Assembly (NCBI GenBank): GCA_964503965.1
Contig: CAZDCK010000002.1
Coordinates: 106,165 to 170,164 of the forward strand
From: Eutrophocola sp964503965
Lineage (GTDB): Bacteria; Pseudomonadota; Gammaproteobacteria; Pseudomonadales; Pseudohongiellaceae
Direction of reading: 5' to 3'
Length of the DNA: 64,000 nt
Shown piece by piece: positions 45,594 to 54,790 of this stretch; the first letter of the stretch is position 1, and each line of letters starts with the position of its first letter. A program made the translations under genes and the position numbers. Below the pieces are notes generated by a model that searched no databases, was not told the origin of the DNA, and was given only the letters and a program-made list of their open reading frames with translations.

Positions 45594-46496
45594 CTATCCA
45601 TTTTCTCCATTACGCAGCCAGTGAAAACATTCCTCACCGAGTTCCCGGGTACCGATCTCCATATAGGCATTGAGGTCATCCTCCATCAGGATATCTTCCC
45701 AGCGTTTATTGGTTCCCTTATGGATGAAGGTCTGTGCGCCTCCATCAAAAATATCCCCGGCCCCCGGTGTCACAGTATCCGCATTGGCTTTCATCCAGTC
45801 GAAAGTGCAATGCTCAAAAATGGCCGGCCAGCTGGACTCATCAACGTCGATCTCCAGGAACTGCGCAAGCTTGCGAATTTCACCCTCCATATCCCGCTTC
45901 AGATCATTGAAGTGCAGCAGCTTGATATTGGGCAGATAGCGATACTGCCACCAGGTCCGGACATTCTCCCAGAATGACCACATGGGATAGTCCTCATTGA
46001 GCATCAATTTCCAGAATTCAAAGACCTCCTCCGGAGGCCTGTGAAGTGGCGGCCCAACCCTGCCCGGCGTGTCGTTAATCATTTCGTAAAACAGGTCGGT
46101 CGCATTATAGAGATGGTTGTGCAGGCTCCAGACAATATCCGGAAAGTCACGGGCTACATAGATGTACTTGGCCGGCGGATGAAAGGCCAGGGCATCCAAG
46201 GGCAGATGTGTCTTGATGAAACGCCGGTTGGTTTGCGCGGCCAGCATACCGAGTTTGTCCTCCCTGGGAATAATTCGGATATCCAGCCAGGGTGAATAAT
46301 CATGGGCTGAAATCGTCGGATCACCATCGAACACAAGCTGGCAAATAATCTGCTGTGTCCAGGTGGTCCCTGCCTTGGCAAAGGTCCCGATGATGATGTC
46401 ATCATCCCTGAAATCCAGCTCATCCCAGATCGTGGAGTCCATGTGATGGTTGTTAATATCCCTGGTCTTTTTTGGTAGTGGATGTGAACCGCTCAT
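45594..46496 (-). CDS. Sulfotransferase family protein
   Basis: About 300 residues from ATG 46496; a 126-base longer frame to 46622 starts with a Cys-rich stretch and is less likely. The PAPS 5'-phosphosulfate loop is FAKAGTTWTQQI, and the 3'-phosphate site is ARDFPDIVWSLHNH, with the later KGTNKRWEDILM resembling the RKGxxGxWK motif. It transfers sulfate from PAPS to a hydroxyl or amine. No signal peptide. It is transcribed before the persulfide dioxygenase gene. Confidence 0.85.
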   Translation of the reverse strand: MSGSHPLPKKTRDINNHHMDSTIWDELDFRDDDIIIGTFAKAGTTWTQQIICQLVFDGDPTISAHDYSPWLDIRIIPREDKLGMLAAQTNRRFIKTHLPLDALAFHPPAKYIYVARDFPDIVWSLHNHLYNATDLFYEMINDTPGRVGPPLHRPPEEVFEFWKLMLNEDYPMWSFWENVRTWWQYRYLPNIKLLHFNDLKRDMEGEIRKLAQFLEIDVDESSWPAIFEHCTFDWMKANADTVTPGAGDIFDGGAQTFIHKGTNKRWEDILMEDDLNAYMEIGTRELGEECFHWLRNGENG

Positions 46497-46883
46497 TGTT
46501 GGATATGCCCCTGTTATGTGATTCGATCTGCTCAATGAGTATTTAAGCGGAATCAGGCAGCTAAAACAATTTCCCTGTGACATGCCTTCCCCACTAACAC
46601 CACTCTGACTTTTTTCATCCACAAAGGCAATACAATATACTTAAATATTACATTAGATATATGCTGTATTTTATTGTTTTATATTATTTTTATATAAATA
46701 AATTAAGTATAGGATTTACCAATTAGCCCTGAAGAGAAAACCGATTGGCTGAAGTGCAGTTCAACCTCATAGTATGTGCGGGTATTCACTGAAAAGTAAT
46801 GTTCAGTAAAACATGTATCGCCGCTGTAAACGAAGAAATTAATTAGGAGGCGATAAAACCCAAAAGCAAGGAGTCAACTCAAG
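46497..46883. other. 387-base spacer with a strongly AT-rich block before katG
   Basis: From about 46,640 to 46,720 the sequence is almost only A and T, far richer than its surroundings, and several TATAAT-like words occur. A ribosome binding site AAGGAG lies 13 bases before the katG ATG. It probably holds the katG promoter with an UP-like element. I see no gene. Confidence 0.5.
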
Positions 46884-49097
46884 ATGCGAAGAATGACATT
46901 TCCTAAAGTCGCTGCCCTTGCAGCGGCAATTTCGATGGTCTCTGCCCCGGCGATTTCACAGCCGGACATGCCAGATAATGAATACTGGTGGCCCAACAGC
47001 CTGAACCTGGAACCCCTGCGTCAGCATTCGCCGGAATCTGATCCCCTCAATGGCGATTTTGACTATGCCGAGGCCTTTGAGTCCCTGGATCTTGATGCGG
47101 TAAAAGCTGATCTGGTGGATGTAATGACCACATCCCAGGACTGGTGGCCGGCAGATTATGGTCATTATGGTCCGTTTTTTATCCGCATGGCCTGGCACAG
47201 TGCCGGTACCTACCGGGTAAGTGATGGCCGCGGTGGTTCTGACGGCGGTATGCAGCGTTTTGCCCCGCTCAACAGCTGGCCCGATAATGCCAACCTGGAT
47301 AAGGCCCGCCGCCTGTTGTGGCCGGTAAAGGAAAAATACGGCAATGCCATTTCCTGGGCTGACCTCATGATCCTGGCCGGTACTGTAGCCATGGAAGACA
47401 TGGGCTTTGAAACCTTCGGTTTCGCTGGTGGGCGTGTTGATGCCTGGGAGCCGGAAATCGTCAACTGGGGTCCTGAAGCTGAATGGCTCGCCTCAAACCG
47501 CCACGGCAGTGACGGCTCACTGGAACGTCCTTTTGGCGCTACCCAGATGGGATTGATCTATGTAAATCCTGAAGGTCCCGGTGGCAACCCTGACCCTCTG
47601 GCATCAGCCCAGCGTATCCGCCAGACTTTTGGCAACATGGCCATGTCAGACGAGGAAACCCTGGCATTGATTGCCGGTGGTCATACCTTCGGTAAAGCCC
47701 ATGGTGCACATAGCCCTGCTGATTGCGTTGCCGCAGAGCCCGAAGCAGCACCTATTGAAGAACAGGGACTTGGCTGGACCAACAGCTGTGGTGAAGGCAA
47801 AGGGGCCGACACAGTGACCAGTGGCCTAGAAGGCGCCTGGACTGTCAGCCCGACTACCTGGACCCACAACTATCTGCAGAACCTCTACAACTACGAGTGG
47901 GTACAGACAAAGAGTCCTGCAGGGGCAACACAGTGGGTTCCTGCCAATAATGGTGGAGCCGGCCTGGTACCCGATGCCCATGATCCGAGCGTGCGTCACC
48001 AGCCAATCATGTTTACTACTGATCTGGCCCTGAAAGAAGATCCCGCATTCCGTGAAATCACGACTCGCTGGCTGAACAACCCGGAGGAGTTTGAGGATGC
48101 ATTTGCTCACGCCTGGTTCAAACTGACCCACCGTGATATGGGACCAAAATCCCGTTACCTGGGGGATCAGGCCCCGACAGAAGACCTGCTGTGGCAGGAT
48201 CCTATTCCGGAAGTGGACTACCCGCTCGTCAATGATCGCGATATCCGTCGCCTGAAAGGGGAAATCCTCGATTCCGGGCTTAGCGTACAGCAGCTTGTCC
48301 GCACGGCCTGGGCTTCAGCGTCCAGCTATCGGGGTACCGACATGCGCGGTGGTGCCAATGGTGCCCGTATACGCCTGGCCCCGATGAAAGACTGGGAAGC
48401 CAACAATCCGGCTGAACTGGCCGAGGTCCTGGGAGTACTTGAAGATATTCAGGCAGAGTTTAACGATCGTGGCCGTCGCCAGATTTCCATGGCGGACCTC
48501 ATTGTCCTCGGTGGTGCCGCTGCCATTGAAAAAGCAGCTGAAGATGCCGGTTATGACGTAGATGTGCCCTTTGTGCCCGGTCGTGCTGACACCACCCAGG
48601 AATGGACTGATGTGGACTCATTTGCCGTTCTTGAACCCAAAGCCGATGGTTTCCGCAACTACTTCAGTGACGACAGCATCCTGTCGCCAGCCGAAGCGTT
48701 GATCGACAAGGCTGACAAACTGGAACTCACCGTTCCTGAAATGACAGTTCTGGTTGGCGGCATGCGTACCCTTGATGCCAATGCTGACGGGTCTTCCCAC
48801 GGGGTCTTCACTGATAACCCGGGTACCCTGAGCAATGACTTCTTTGTCACCCTGATGGACATGTCCATCGACTGGGAGAAAGCCGACATGGAAGGCATTT
48901 ATGAAGGGCGTGACCGGAACACCGGACGTGTTGTCTACACCGGCACACCGGTAGACCTGATCTTCGGTTCCAACTCGGAACTGCGTGTATTGTCAGAGTT
49001 CTATGCACAGGATGACTCAAGTGAGAAATTCATTCAGGATTTCGTCGATGCATGGGTGAAGGTCATGACAGCTGATCGTTTTGACCTGGATTCCTGA
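46884..49097 (+). CDS. katG: Catalase-peroxidase with signal peptide
   Basis: 737 residues, about the usual KatG size plus a cleavable signal peptide (residues 1-25, ending AISQ), so it is probably periplasmic. The active site is RMAWHSAGTYR with Arg101, Trp104 and His105, and the proximal His is in GGHTFGKAHG. The Met-Tyr-Trp adduct includes MGLIYVNPEGP. The C-terminal half repeats the fold with a degenerate site (RTAWASASSYR). Fully exported KatG (KatP-like) is known in a minority of bacteria. It removes hydrogen peroxide made by periplasmic oxidations. Confidence 0.95.
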   Translation: MRRMTFPKVAALAAAISMVSAPAISQPDMPDNEYWWPNSLNLEPLRQHSPESDPLNGDFDYAEAFESLDLDAVKADLVDVMTTSQDWWPADYGHYGPFFIRMAWHSAGTYRVSDGRGGSDGGMQRFAPLNSWPDNANLDKARRLLWPVKEKYGNAISWADLMILAGTVAMEDMGFETFGFAGGRVDAWEPEIVNWGPEAEWLASNRHGSDGSLERPFGATQMGLIYVNPEGPGGNPDPLASAQRIRQTFGNMAMSDEETLALIAGGHTFGKAHGAHSPADCVAAEPEAAPIEEQGLGWTNSCGEGKGADTVTSGLEGAWTVSPTTWTHNYLQNLYNYEWVQTKSPAGATQWVPANNGGAGLVPDAHDPSVRHQPIMFTTDLALKEDPAFREITTRWLNNPEEFEDAFAHAWFKLTHRDMGPKSRYLGDQAPTEDLLWQDPIPEVDYPLVNDRDIRRLKGEILDSGLSVQQLVRTAWASASSYRGTDMRGGANGARIRLAPMKDWEANNPAELAEVLGVLEDIQAEFNDRGRRQISMADLIVLGGAAAIEKAAEDAGYDVDVPFVPGRADTTQEWTDVDSFAVLEPKADGFRNYFSDDSILSPAEALIDKADKLELTVPEMTVLVGGMRTLDANADGSSHGVFTDNPGTLSNDFFVTLMDMSIDWEKADMEGIYEGRDRNTGRVVYTGTPVDLIFGSNSELRVLSEFYAQDDSSEKFIQDFVDAWVKVMTADRFDLDS

Positions 49098-49140
49098 TCC
49101 GGTGTCTTGCAAGTAACAAGCCTGTTACTTCTGGCAAAAT

Positions 49141-49173
49141 AAAAAACGGCGGTTGAAAAACCGCCGTTTTTTT
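49141..49173. terminator. Bidirectional intrinsic terminator
   Basis: AAAAAACGGCGGTT, loop GAA (with A), AACCGCCGTTTTTT: a long GC stem with T run, 43 bases after katG and before the convergent TonB receptor end. Confidence 0.95.
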
Positions 49174-49186
49174 ATGATTCGGACAA

Positions 49187-51316
49187 TCAGAATTGCCAGA
49201 TAAGCCTGCCGTAAAGATTGCGACCAAGTCCAGGCAAACGATCACGCATGGCAATATCCGGGTTGAAGGCCCTGTTGTAACCAGCCAGGTGGTCCCGATA
49301 TTCCCGGTCCAGGAGGTTGTTCAGCCCCACCCCTATTTCAAAGGTTGAGGAAGGATAGAAACGGGCTGAAAGGTTAAGCTGCCCATACCCCCCGGTCTCC
49401 CGCTCCTGGTTAGTGATTGACACACGGTCCTGTCCGGCATAAATAATGGATTCAATGCTGCCTATCCATGAAGCCGCATGCCACTCCAGGGCGACAAGCA
49501 GGTTATCAGGGGAAATCCGGTAAAGGTCATCATCAATGTCCCGGCGCTCTCCGCGGACCATACTCAGATTGGCCCTCACGCCCAGGCGCTCATTGAACTG
49601 CCAGGCAGACTCAATATCCACGCCGTAAAAAGTGGCATCCGTATTGTTGAACTGCAAGGTATAACCAGTGCCCATGCCCATATTGGCCATCATCATGGCG
49701 AACTGATTCACCATGGAACTTGCTGAAGGAGTACCCTGGATATAATCATCAACCCGTTTATAAAAAACCCGGTGTAAAAACGTAAACTGCCTGTCCTCAT
49801 AATCAAAACCAGCCTCAACCTCCCACGATACTTCCGGGGACAACTCCACATTCCCCACATAGGTGACACCATCGGCAAGTCCGCCAGTAGCCTCCATGGG
49901 TAACCAGAGATAGCGTTCCTGATAGGATGGTGACCGAGTTTTGCGGGCAGCACCCAGGTACCACACGGTATTGGCTCCGCTTTCCATGCTCAACCTGGCA
50001 AAGGCATCCACGTTGGTGTCGTTCCGGGAAAGGGCCTGGTTGTTGAATCCAGAAGCCAGCATGGCGGTCATATTATTCATCATTACCGGCATGCCACTGG
50101 CCATGTTCATCGGGTTCAGGTTGGCGCCGACCTGCCCTGCATCCATGCTGACCTGGTTGATACGCAGGCCTGCCTCGATGCCTGCATTTGATCCCAGGCT
50201 GATCTCCTGTTCCACGAACAGACCGACAATATCCCGTTGTGCCTCGTTGAAATTGGTGATGCCAAACATGGCGGCATTGGGATTACTGATATCGGCATCA
50301 TGGATACTGAAATGGCCATCAATGCCTGCACGGCGCACGCCATTGTCCAGCGGTTGTTCTATTCGGATGGTGAATCCGTAATTATCACTCTCCGCAAAAG
50401 TAGCCCGGTAGCGCATCGCGGCAGGTGTCATCATGTTAGGCTGTGGGGGACGGCGAAGATGGTAGTTTGTCATCCAGTGTTCAATGCTGTTGTAGGAAAC
50501 AGAACTGGAGATCGTAAAGTCATCACCTTCCCACTGGTGATCCAGGTGAAACAGGTCACTATCTATGGAGAGGATATCCATTGGCAGTGCAGCGGTTCCC
50601 GCATTGCCGGTGTTGTTAATGGCAAAACTGGCATTGAACTGGTGGCGACCGTTGCGGTAACCATACCCGAGATCCAGGCGATCGCGTTCATACTCGGACG
50701 GAGTTATCTTGCCGCCTGCAAATTCACTGTCATCGGCTTCTTCAGTCAGAAAAGAGGCTCTGAACAGGTGGTTTGCATTGGCCATACTCAGGGCAGTACC
50801 TATAACCTGGCCCTCATTTACTGCCTGCAGACCGCTATAGACCCTGCCATTAAGCGCAAACGAGTCCCCTTCGGCAAAATCACCCTGGTAGGTCCTGGCC
50901 TCAACACTTCCGCCTAGTGTTTCCTGGCCCTTGCTGACCGGGGTAATACCACGATGGACAGTCAATGACTCAAGAATGGCAACCGGTGCATAGTGCAATG
51001 GGGTATCCATGGCATTGGGACCACCCGAAGATATCCGTGACCCGTTTATGGACACGTTTATTCTGTCGCCATACATCCCACGATACTGGGCGATACCCGT
51101 CAACTCCCCATTCTTGTTGATATTGGCACCAGGCATTCTGCGCAGCATTTGCGCTGTATCGGGCGGTGCCACCAGTGTCTGGTCTGTGTAGAGTTCACTG
51201 GTATCGCGAACGGCCGTGACGATTATTTCTTCAACAGTTTCAGCCTGGGGCTGGGCTAAAAGCGGAATACTCAGTTGAAAAAGTGCACTGGCAAGGAGAG
51301 AGCGTTTCAGGTTCAC
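49187..51316 (-). CDS. TonB-dependent receptor with Met-rich segments (possible copper-type)
   Basis: 709 residues. Signal peptide ends LLAQ; the TonB box is ETVEEIIVTAV. The plug has MPGANINKNGELTG and QYRGMYGDRINVSINGSR, similar to the OprC/NosA type. The barrel ends in the aromatic LYGRLIWQF. Met clusters occur at residues 295-301, 403-419 (seven Met in 17 residues) and 535-548. Met-rich runs bind Cu(I) in other transporters, so copper uptake is a possibility, not shown. It is transcribed alone, convergent with katG. Confidence 0.8.
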   Translation of the reverse strand: MNLKRSLLASALFQLSIPLLAQPQAETVEEIIVTAVRDTSELYTDQTLVAPPDTAQMLRRMPGANINKNGELTGIAQYRGMYGDRINVSINGSRISSGGPNAMDTPLHYAPVAILESLTVHRGITPVSKGQETLGGSVEARTYQGDFAEGDSFALNGRVYSGLQAVNEGQVIGTALSMANANHLFRASFLTEEADDSEFAGGKITPSEYERDRLDLGYGYRNGRHQFNASFAINNTGNAGTAALPMDILSIDSDLFHLDHQWEGDDFTISSSVSYNSIEHWMTNYHLRRPPQPNMMTPAAMRYRATFAESDNYGFTIRIEQPLDNGVRRAGIDGHFSIHDADISNPNAAMFGITNFNEAQRDIVGLFVEQEISLGSNAGIEAGLRINQVSMDAGQVGANLNPMNMASGMPVMMNNMTAMLASGFNNQALSRNDTNVDAFARLSMESGANTVWYLGAARKTRSPSYQERYLWLPMEATGGLADGVTYVGNVELSPEVSWEVEAGFDYEDRQFTFLHRVFYKRVDDYIQGTPSASSMVNQFAMMMANMGMGTGYTLQFNNTDATFYGVDIESAWQFNERLGVRANLSMVRGERRDIDDDLYRISPDNLLVALEWHAASWIGSIESIIYAGQDRVSITNQERETGGYGQLNLSARFYPSSTFEIGVGLNNLLDREYRDHLAGYNRAFNPDIAMRDRLPGLGRNLYGRLIWQF

Positions 51317-51423
51317 AGGGGTTATTTCCAGTAATGGCCAAAAGTGGGCGCATTATAGGTAATACGAACCTTCCTGAGATGTGACAAATTGTCGCAGCCG
51401 GTTGAACCCGGGATACAGCAAGG

Positions 51424-52425
51424 TCAGAAAGTCGCGAGGCGTTCCAGGAGATTGCACACCCGGCTCGAATACCCCCACTCATTATCATACCAGTTGAGTG
51501 TCTTGATATAGCGACCACCAATGACCTCCGTGAAGGTGGCATCATATATTGAAGAATGGGGATTACCGATAATATCCGTTGAAACCAGGGGGGTATCCGT
51601 AAACTGGAGAATATCCTTCATGTGATTCCTTGATGCCGTTTTGACCGCTTCATGGATAGCCTCTACAGTCACCTCGGTCTCCAATTCGGCAACCAGGTCA
51701 ACAACCGAACCATCCGGTACCGGTACCCTGGAAGCAATACCGTCCAGCCGGCCTTTGAGTTCAGGGAGCACGACACCCACTGCCCTGGCAGCCCCGGTGG
51801 ATGTTGGAATAATATTCTCAGCGGCTGCCCGTGACCGGCGCCAGTCACTATGGGGCACATCCGCCAGTCGTTGATCATTGGTATAGGCATGCACTGTATT
51901 GATCACGCCTTCACGAATCCCGAAAGCATCATTAAGCACTTTGGCCATGGGGGCCAGGCAATTGGTCGTGCAGCTCGCATTGGAAATAATTTTATGCCCT
52001 GGCTCCAGGCCATCATCATTCACGCCCAGAACTACCGTGTAATCAATCTCATCCTTGGCAGGGACGGTGAGCACTACGCGCCCGGCCCCAGCCGATAGAT
52101 GTAGCTCCAGCTGCTCACGGGCCCGGAAAACTCCCGTAGCCTCCACAACCACATCTACGGCGAGTGCTTTCCAGGGGAGTTCTGACGGATTTTTCTCAGC
52201 AAGCATGGTCACGTCGGAATGGCGGGTGACCATCCTGCCCTCTTCCAGGGAAACCTCTCCCTTGAAACGGCCCATCACCATGTCATAGGTAAGCAGATAA
52301 CGCAGGGCCGCCGGATCAAACAGGTCATTGATAGCCACTACCTCAATATCCGAATGGGTTTCCAGAATCCTGAACACCGCTCGCCCTATGCGACCAAAAC
52401 CATTTATACCGACACGCAGAGTCAT
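51424..52425 (-). CDS. gap: Glyceraldehyde-3-phosphate dehydrogenase (type I)
   Basis: 333 residues. NAD site INGFGRIGRAVFRI, catalytic Cys152 in SNASCTTNCLAP, His179 in TVHAYTNDQ, and the terminal KTLNWYDNEWGYSSR. It oxidises glyceraldehyde 3-phosphate in glycolysis, or reverses it in gluconeogenesis. Its ATG overlaps the stop of a GAPDH-like gene by 4 bases, so the two are translated together. All canonical residues are present here. Confidence 0.96.
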   Translation of the reverse strand: MTLRVGINGFGRIGRAVFRILETHSDIEVVAINDLFDPAALRYLLTYDMVMGRFKGEVSLEEGRMVTRHSDVTMLAEKNPSELPWKALAVDVVVEATGVFRAREQLELHLSAGAGRVVLTVPAKDEIDYTVVLGVNDDGLEPGHKIISNASCTTNCLAPMAKVLNDAFGIREGVINTVHAYTNDQRLADVPHSDWRRSRAAAENIIPTSTGAARAVGVVLPELKGRLDGIASRVPVPDGSVVDLVAELETEVTVEAIHEAVKTASRNHMKDILQFTDTPLVSTDIIGNPHSSIYDATFTEVIGGRYIKTLNWYDNEWGYSSRVCNLLERLATF

Positions 52426-53474
52426 GATGCTCCTCCACAGTCCAGGTCATGATAAGCCCTGATGACCTCCAGTATCCGGCAGGCATGGCCCAGGGTTTCG
52501 TACCAGCCAATGGTCTTGACCATTCTCTCACCGGACTGGATTGTGGCTGCAGCATCGAAAAGCAGGGACTGGCGGCAGTCAATAACATCCGAGGAGACTA
52601 TGGGATCCTGAGTGGTGGCAACCAGCCCGGGGCTGGCTATGGCACCATTTTCCAGTGCGCCATTCACCTCTTCCACTGTCACCCCGGTGTGTTTAAAAAT
52701 GACTGTGGTATCAAGCATGGAGCCTTTCTGAACAGGCACGTTGAGGGCATTACCCCCAAGTCTGCCTTCCAGGTGTGGCAATATTTTTTCCACCCAGCTG
52801 GGAGACGTGTTCGTGTTGGGAATTATATTCACCGCGGCTGACCGGGAACGACGCCGGTCGGGACCCGCCGTGTCCTGTAATGCCTGGTCGCTGGTATAGG
52901 AATGCACTGTCGTCATAAATGCCCTGTCAATCTCCAGGCCGGCGTTTTCCAAAGTGTGCAATAAGGTAGCCAATGCACCAGTCGTTGCAGATCCTGCACA
53001 GATCATTTTGTCTTCAGGCTGTATCTGGGCATCATTGATCCCGGGAATCACCATACGGTCTATGTAATCGTCAGGAAGCATGGAAATCAGGACACGTCTG
53101 GCACCCGCATCCAGGTGAGCCTGCATGTCCATGGCACTGTTATGAATCAGGATGGCATCCACCACAAAATCCACATCAAACACATCCCAGGGAATTTCCA
53201 CTGGCCGGTCAGCAGACAGTATGCGTGTAGAAAACCGACTGTTTTTTAAGGTGTTGCCTTCGAGACTACAGGGAATGTTGCCCACACCTTCTGTCGCCAG
53301 CAGATAGTGAATGATCGACGGTTTGCCGATATCGCATAGGGCAACAATCTCCACATCTTCACTTTCCAGGGCCAGGCGGTAGAGATGACGGCCGATGAGC
53401 CCAAAGCCCATAATGCCTAGTCTGATTTTGCGATTAGTCACTATATAATACCGATGCGCTTCGTTTTGGACCAT
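52422..53474 (-). CDS. GAPDH paralogue lacking the catalytic cysteine
   Basis: 350 residues, clearly GAPDH-fold: IMGFGLIGRHLYRLAL, TTVHSYTSDQALQD (His191) and RRRSRSAAVNIIPNTN. At the catalytic position the motif SNASCTTNC reads AGSATTGA: Ala163 replaces Cys and the second Cys is also lost. The C-terminal NWYDNEWGY is changed to GWYETLGHA. It therefore cannot do the usual thiohemiacetal chemistry. It precedes and overlaps the intact gap by 4 bases. The start may instead be GTG 53441. It may be a regulatory subunit for Gap, a different enzyme, or an NAD sensor; no direct evidence. Confidence 0.85.
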   Translation of the reverse strand: MVQNEAHRYYIVTNRKIRLGIMGFGLIGRHLYRLALESEDVEIVALCDIGKPSIIHYLLATEGVGNIPCSLEGNTLKNSRFSTRILSADRPVEIPWDVFDVDFVVDAILIHNSAMDMQAHLDAGARRVLISMLPDDYIDRMVIPGINDAQIQPEDKMICAGSATTGALATLLHTLENAGLEIDRAFMTTVHSYTSDQALQDTAGPDRRRSRSAAVNIIPNTNTSPSWVEKILPHLEGRLGGNALNVPVQKGSMLDTTVIFKHTGVTVEEVNGALENGAIASPGLVATTQDPIVSSDVIDCRQSLLFDAAATIQSGERMVKTIGWYETLGHACRILEVIRAYHDLDCGGAS

Positions 53475-53691
53475 TCTGCACGATCAGGGCGCAAATGAAT
53501 GCCAGAAAGTACGAAATTACCCCTTTGCGCCCCTTAACCCGCTTATACCCGGATTATGCATGCAATAATGATTCCAGAAATATATGACTCTTTGCTTAAC
53601 AGACCGTAACACAGCCATGGACTTTCTCTATTTCTACCCCTACTCTTTTCAACATAAAAAGACTTTCATCAAAACCGGAAAATCCCAGACA

Positions 53692-54741
53692 ATGACTACA
53701 TCCTTGACTAAACTATTCGCCACGTTTTTCAGCATCACCTGCCTCGCCGGATTGCCCACTACGCCAGTACTTGCACAGGAAGACAGTCTAATTTACGTCA
53801 CCAACGAAGACTCCAATACAGTCTCTGTGATTTCAGGGGCCAGTAATGAGGTTATTGCTACTATTCCTGTAGGTAAACGCCCAAGAGGCATTAAAGTCAG
53901 TCCAGAAGGTGATGTTTTTTATGTGGCCTTGAGCGGTTCACCCAAGTGCCCCCCAACCATGGATGATGACGTGTGTGAACAGATGGTTGCTGATAAATCT
54001 GCCGATGGCATAGCCGAAGTCAGCACAATCCGTCAGGAAGTCGTGCGCATCCTGGAAAGCGGCTCTGACCCTGAGCAGTTTGATGTAGACTGGAAAAAGA
54101 GGCGCTTGTACGTATCCAATGAGGACATCCATATGGCCAGTGTTCTTGACCTGGATGCCGGGACCATCATTGCCCAGGTGCCTACAGGGCTTGAACCGGA
54201 GGGTGTGCGTCTGTCCCCCGACGGCAAGCTGGTTTATGTCACTGGCGAAGTGGATAGTGATATCACAGTGATTGATACAAATACCCTGTCAGAAGTCGCC
54301 CGCATTGATGTGGGCCTTCGACCCAGGGACTCCATTTTCACCAGTGATGGCAGCCGCGCCTTTGTCTCGGCAGAATTCGGTACCAGCATTGCAGTGATTG
54401 ATGTAACTGGAAATACACTGATAGGCGAAATTCCCCTGCCGGAAGGATCTCTGCCGATGGGACTTGTTTTGTCACCCGATGAGTCCACGCTGTATGTGGC
54501 CAATGGCCGCGGCCAGACAGTGGTGGAAATCGATCTGACAAGTCAAACAGTGACACGATCCGTGATCGTAGGTCCGCGTCCCTGGGGCCTGACCATGAGC
54601 CTTGACGGAAGCACGCTTTATTCTGCCAACGGCCCGTCTGATGATATATCCGTTATCGATATTGAATCCTTTGAAGTCATCAAAAGAATTGACGTAGGTG
54701 AAACTCCCTGGGGAGTGGTGACTGGTCCAGCAGCGAGATAG
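53692..54741 (+). CDS. Exported YVTN beta-propeller protein
   Basis: 349 residues from ATG 53692, which begins a signal peptide (ending VLAQ); the frame extends 108 bases further up but that part is not signal-like. Six or seven YVTN blades are visible: IYVTNEDSNTVSVIS, LYVSNEDIHMASVLD, VYVTGEVDSDITVID, AFVSAEFGTSIAVID, LYVANGRGQTVVEID and LYSANGPSDDISVID. Such proteins often accompany PQQ dehydrogenases or surface functions. It converges on a TonB receptor gene. No enzyme residues are evident. Confidence 0.85.
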   Translation: MTTSLTKLFATFFSITCLAGLPTTPVLAQEDSLIYVTNEDSNTVSVISGASNEVIATIPVGKRPRGIKVSPEGDVFYVALSGSPKCPPTMDDDVCEQMVADKSADGIAEVSTIRQEVVRILESGSDPEQFDVDWKKRRLYVSNEDIHMASVLDLDAGTIIAQVPTGLEPEGVRLSPDGKLVYVTGEVDSDITVIDTNTLSEVARIDVGLRPRDSIFTSDGSRAFVSAEFGTSIAVIDVTGNTLIGEIPLPEGSLPMGLVLSPDESTLYVANGRGQTVVEIDLTSQTVTRSVIVGPRPWGLTMSLDGSTLYSANGPSDDISVIDIESFEVIKRIDVGETPWGVVTGPAAR

Positions 54742-54750
54742 TTTTTTAAC

Positions 54751-54779
54751 CCCAGGGCACTCGTCCTGATTGCCCTGGG
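54751..54779. terminator. Hairpin between convergent YVTN and TonB receptor genes
   Basis: CCCAGGGCA, 11-base loop, TGCCCTGGG: a 9-base stem. A TTTTTT run lies just before it on the plus strand rather than after, so it is not a textbook terminator. Confidence 0.5.
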
Positions 54780-54790
54780 TGATGATGTGA

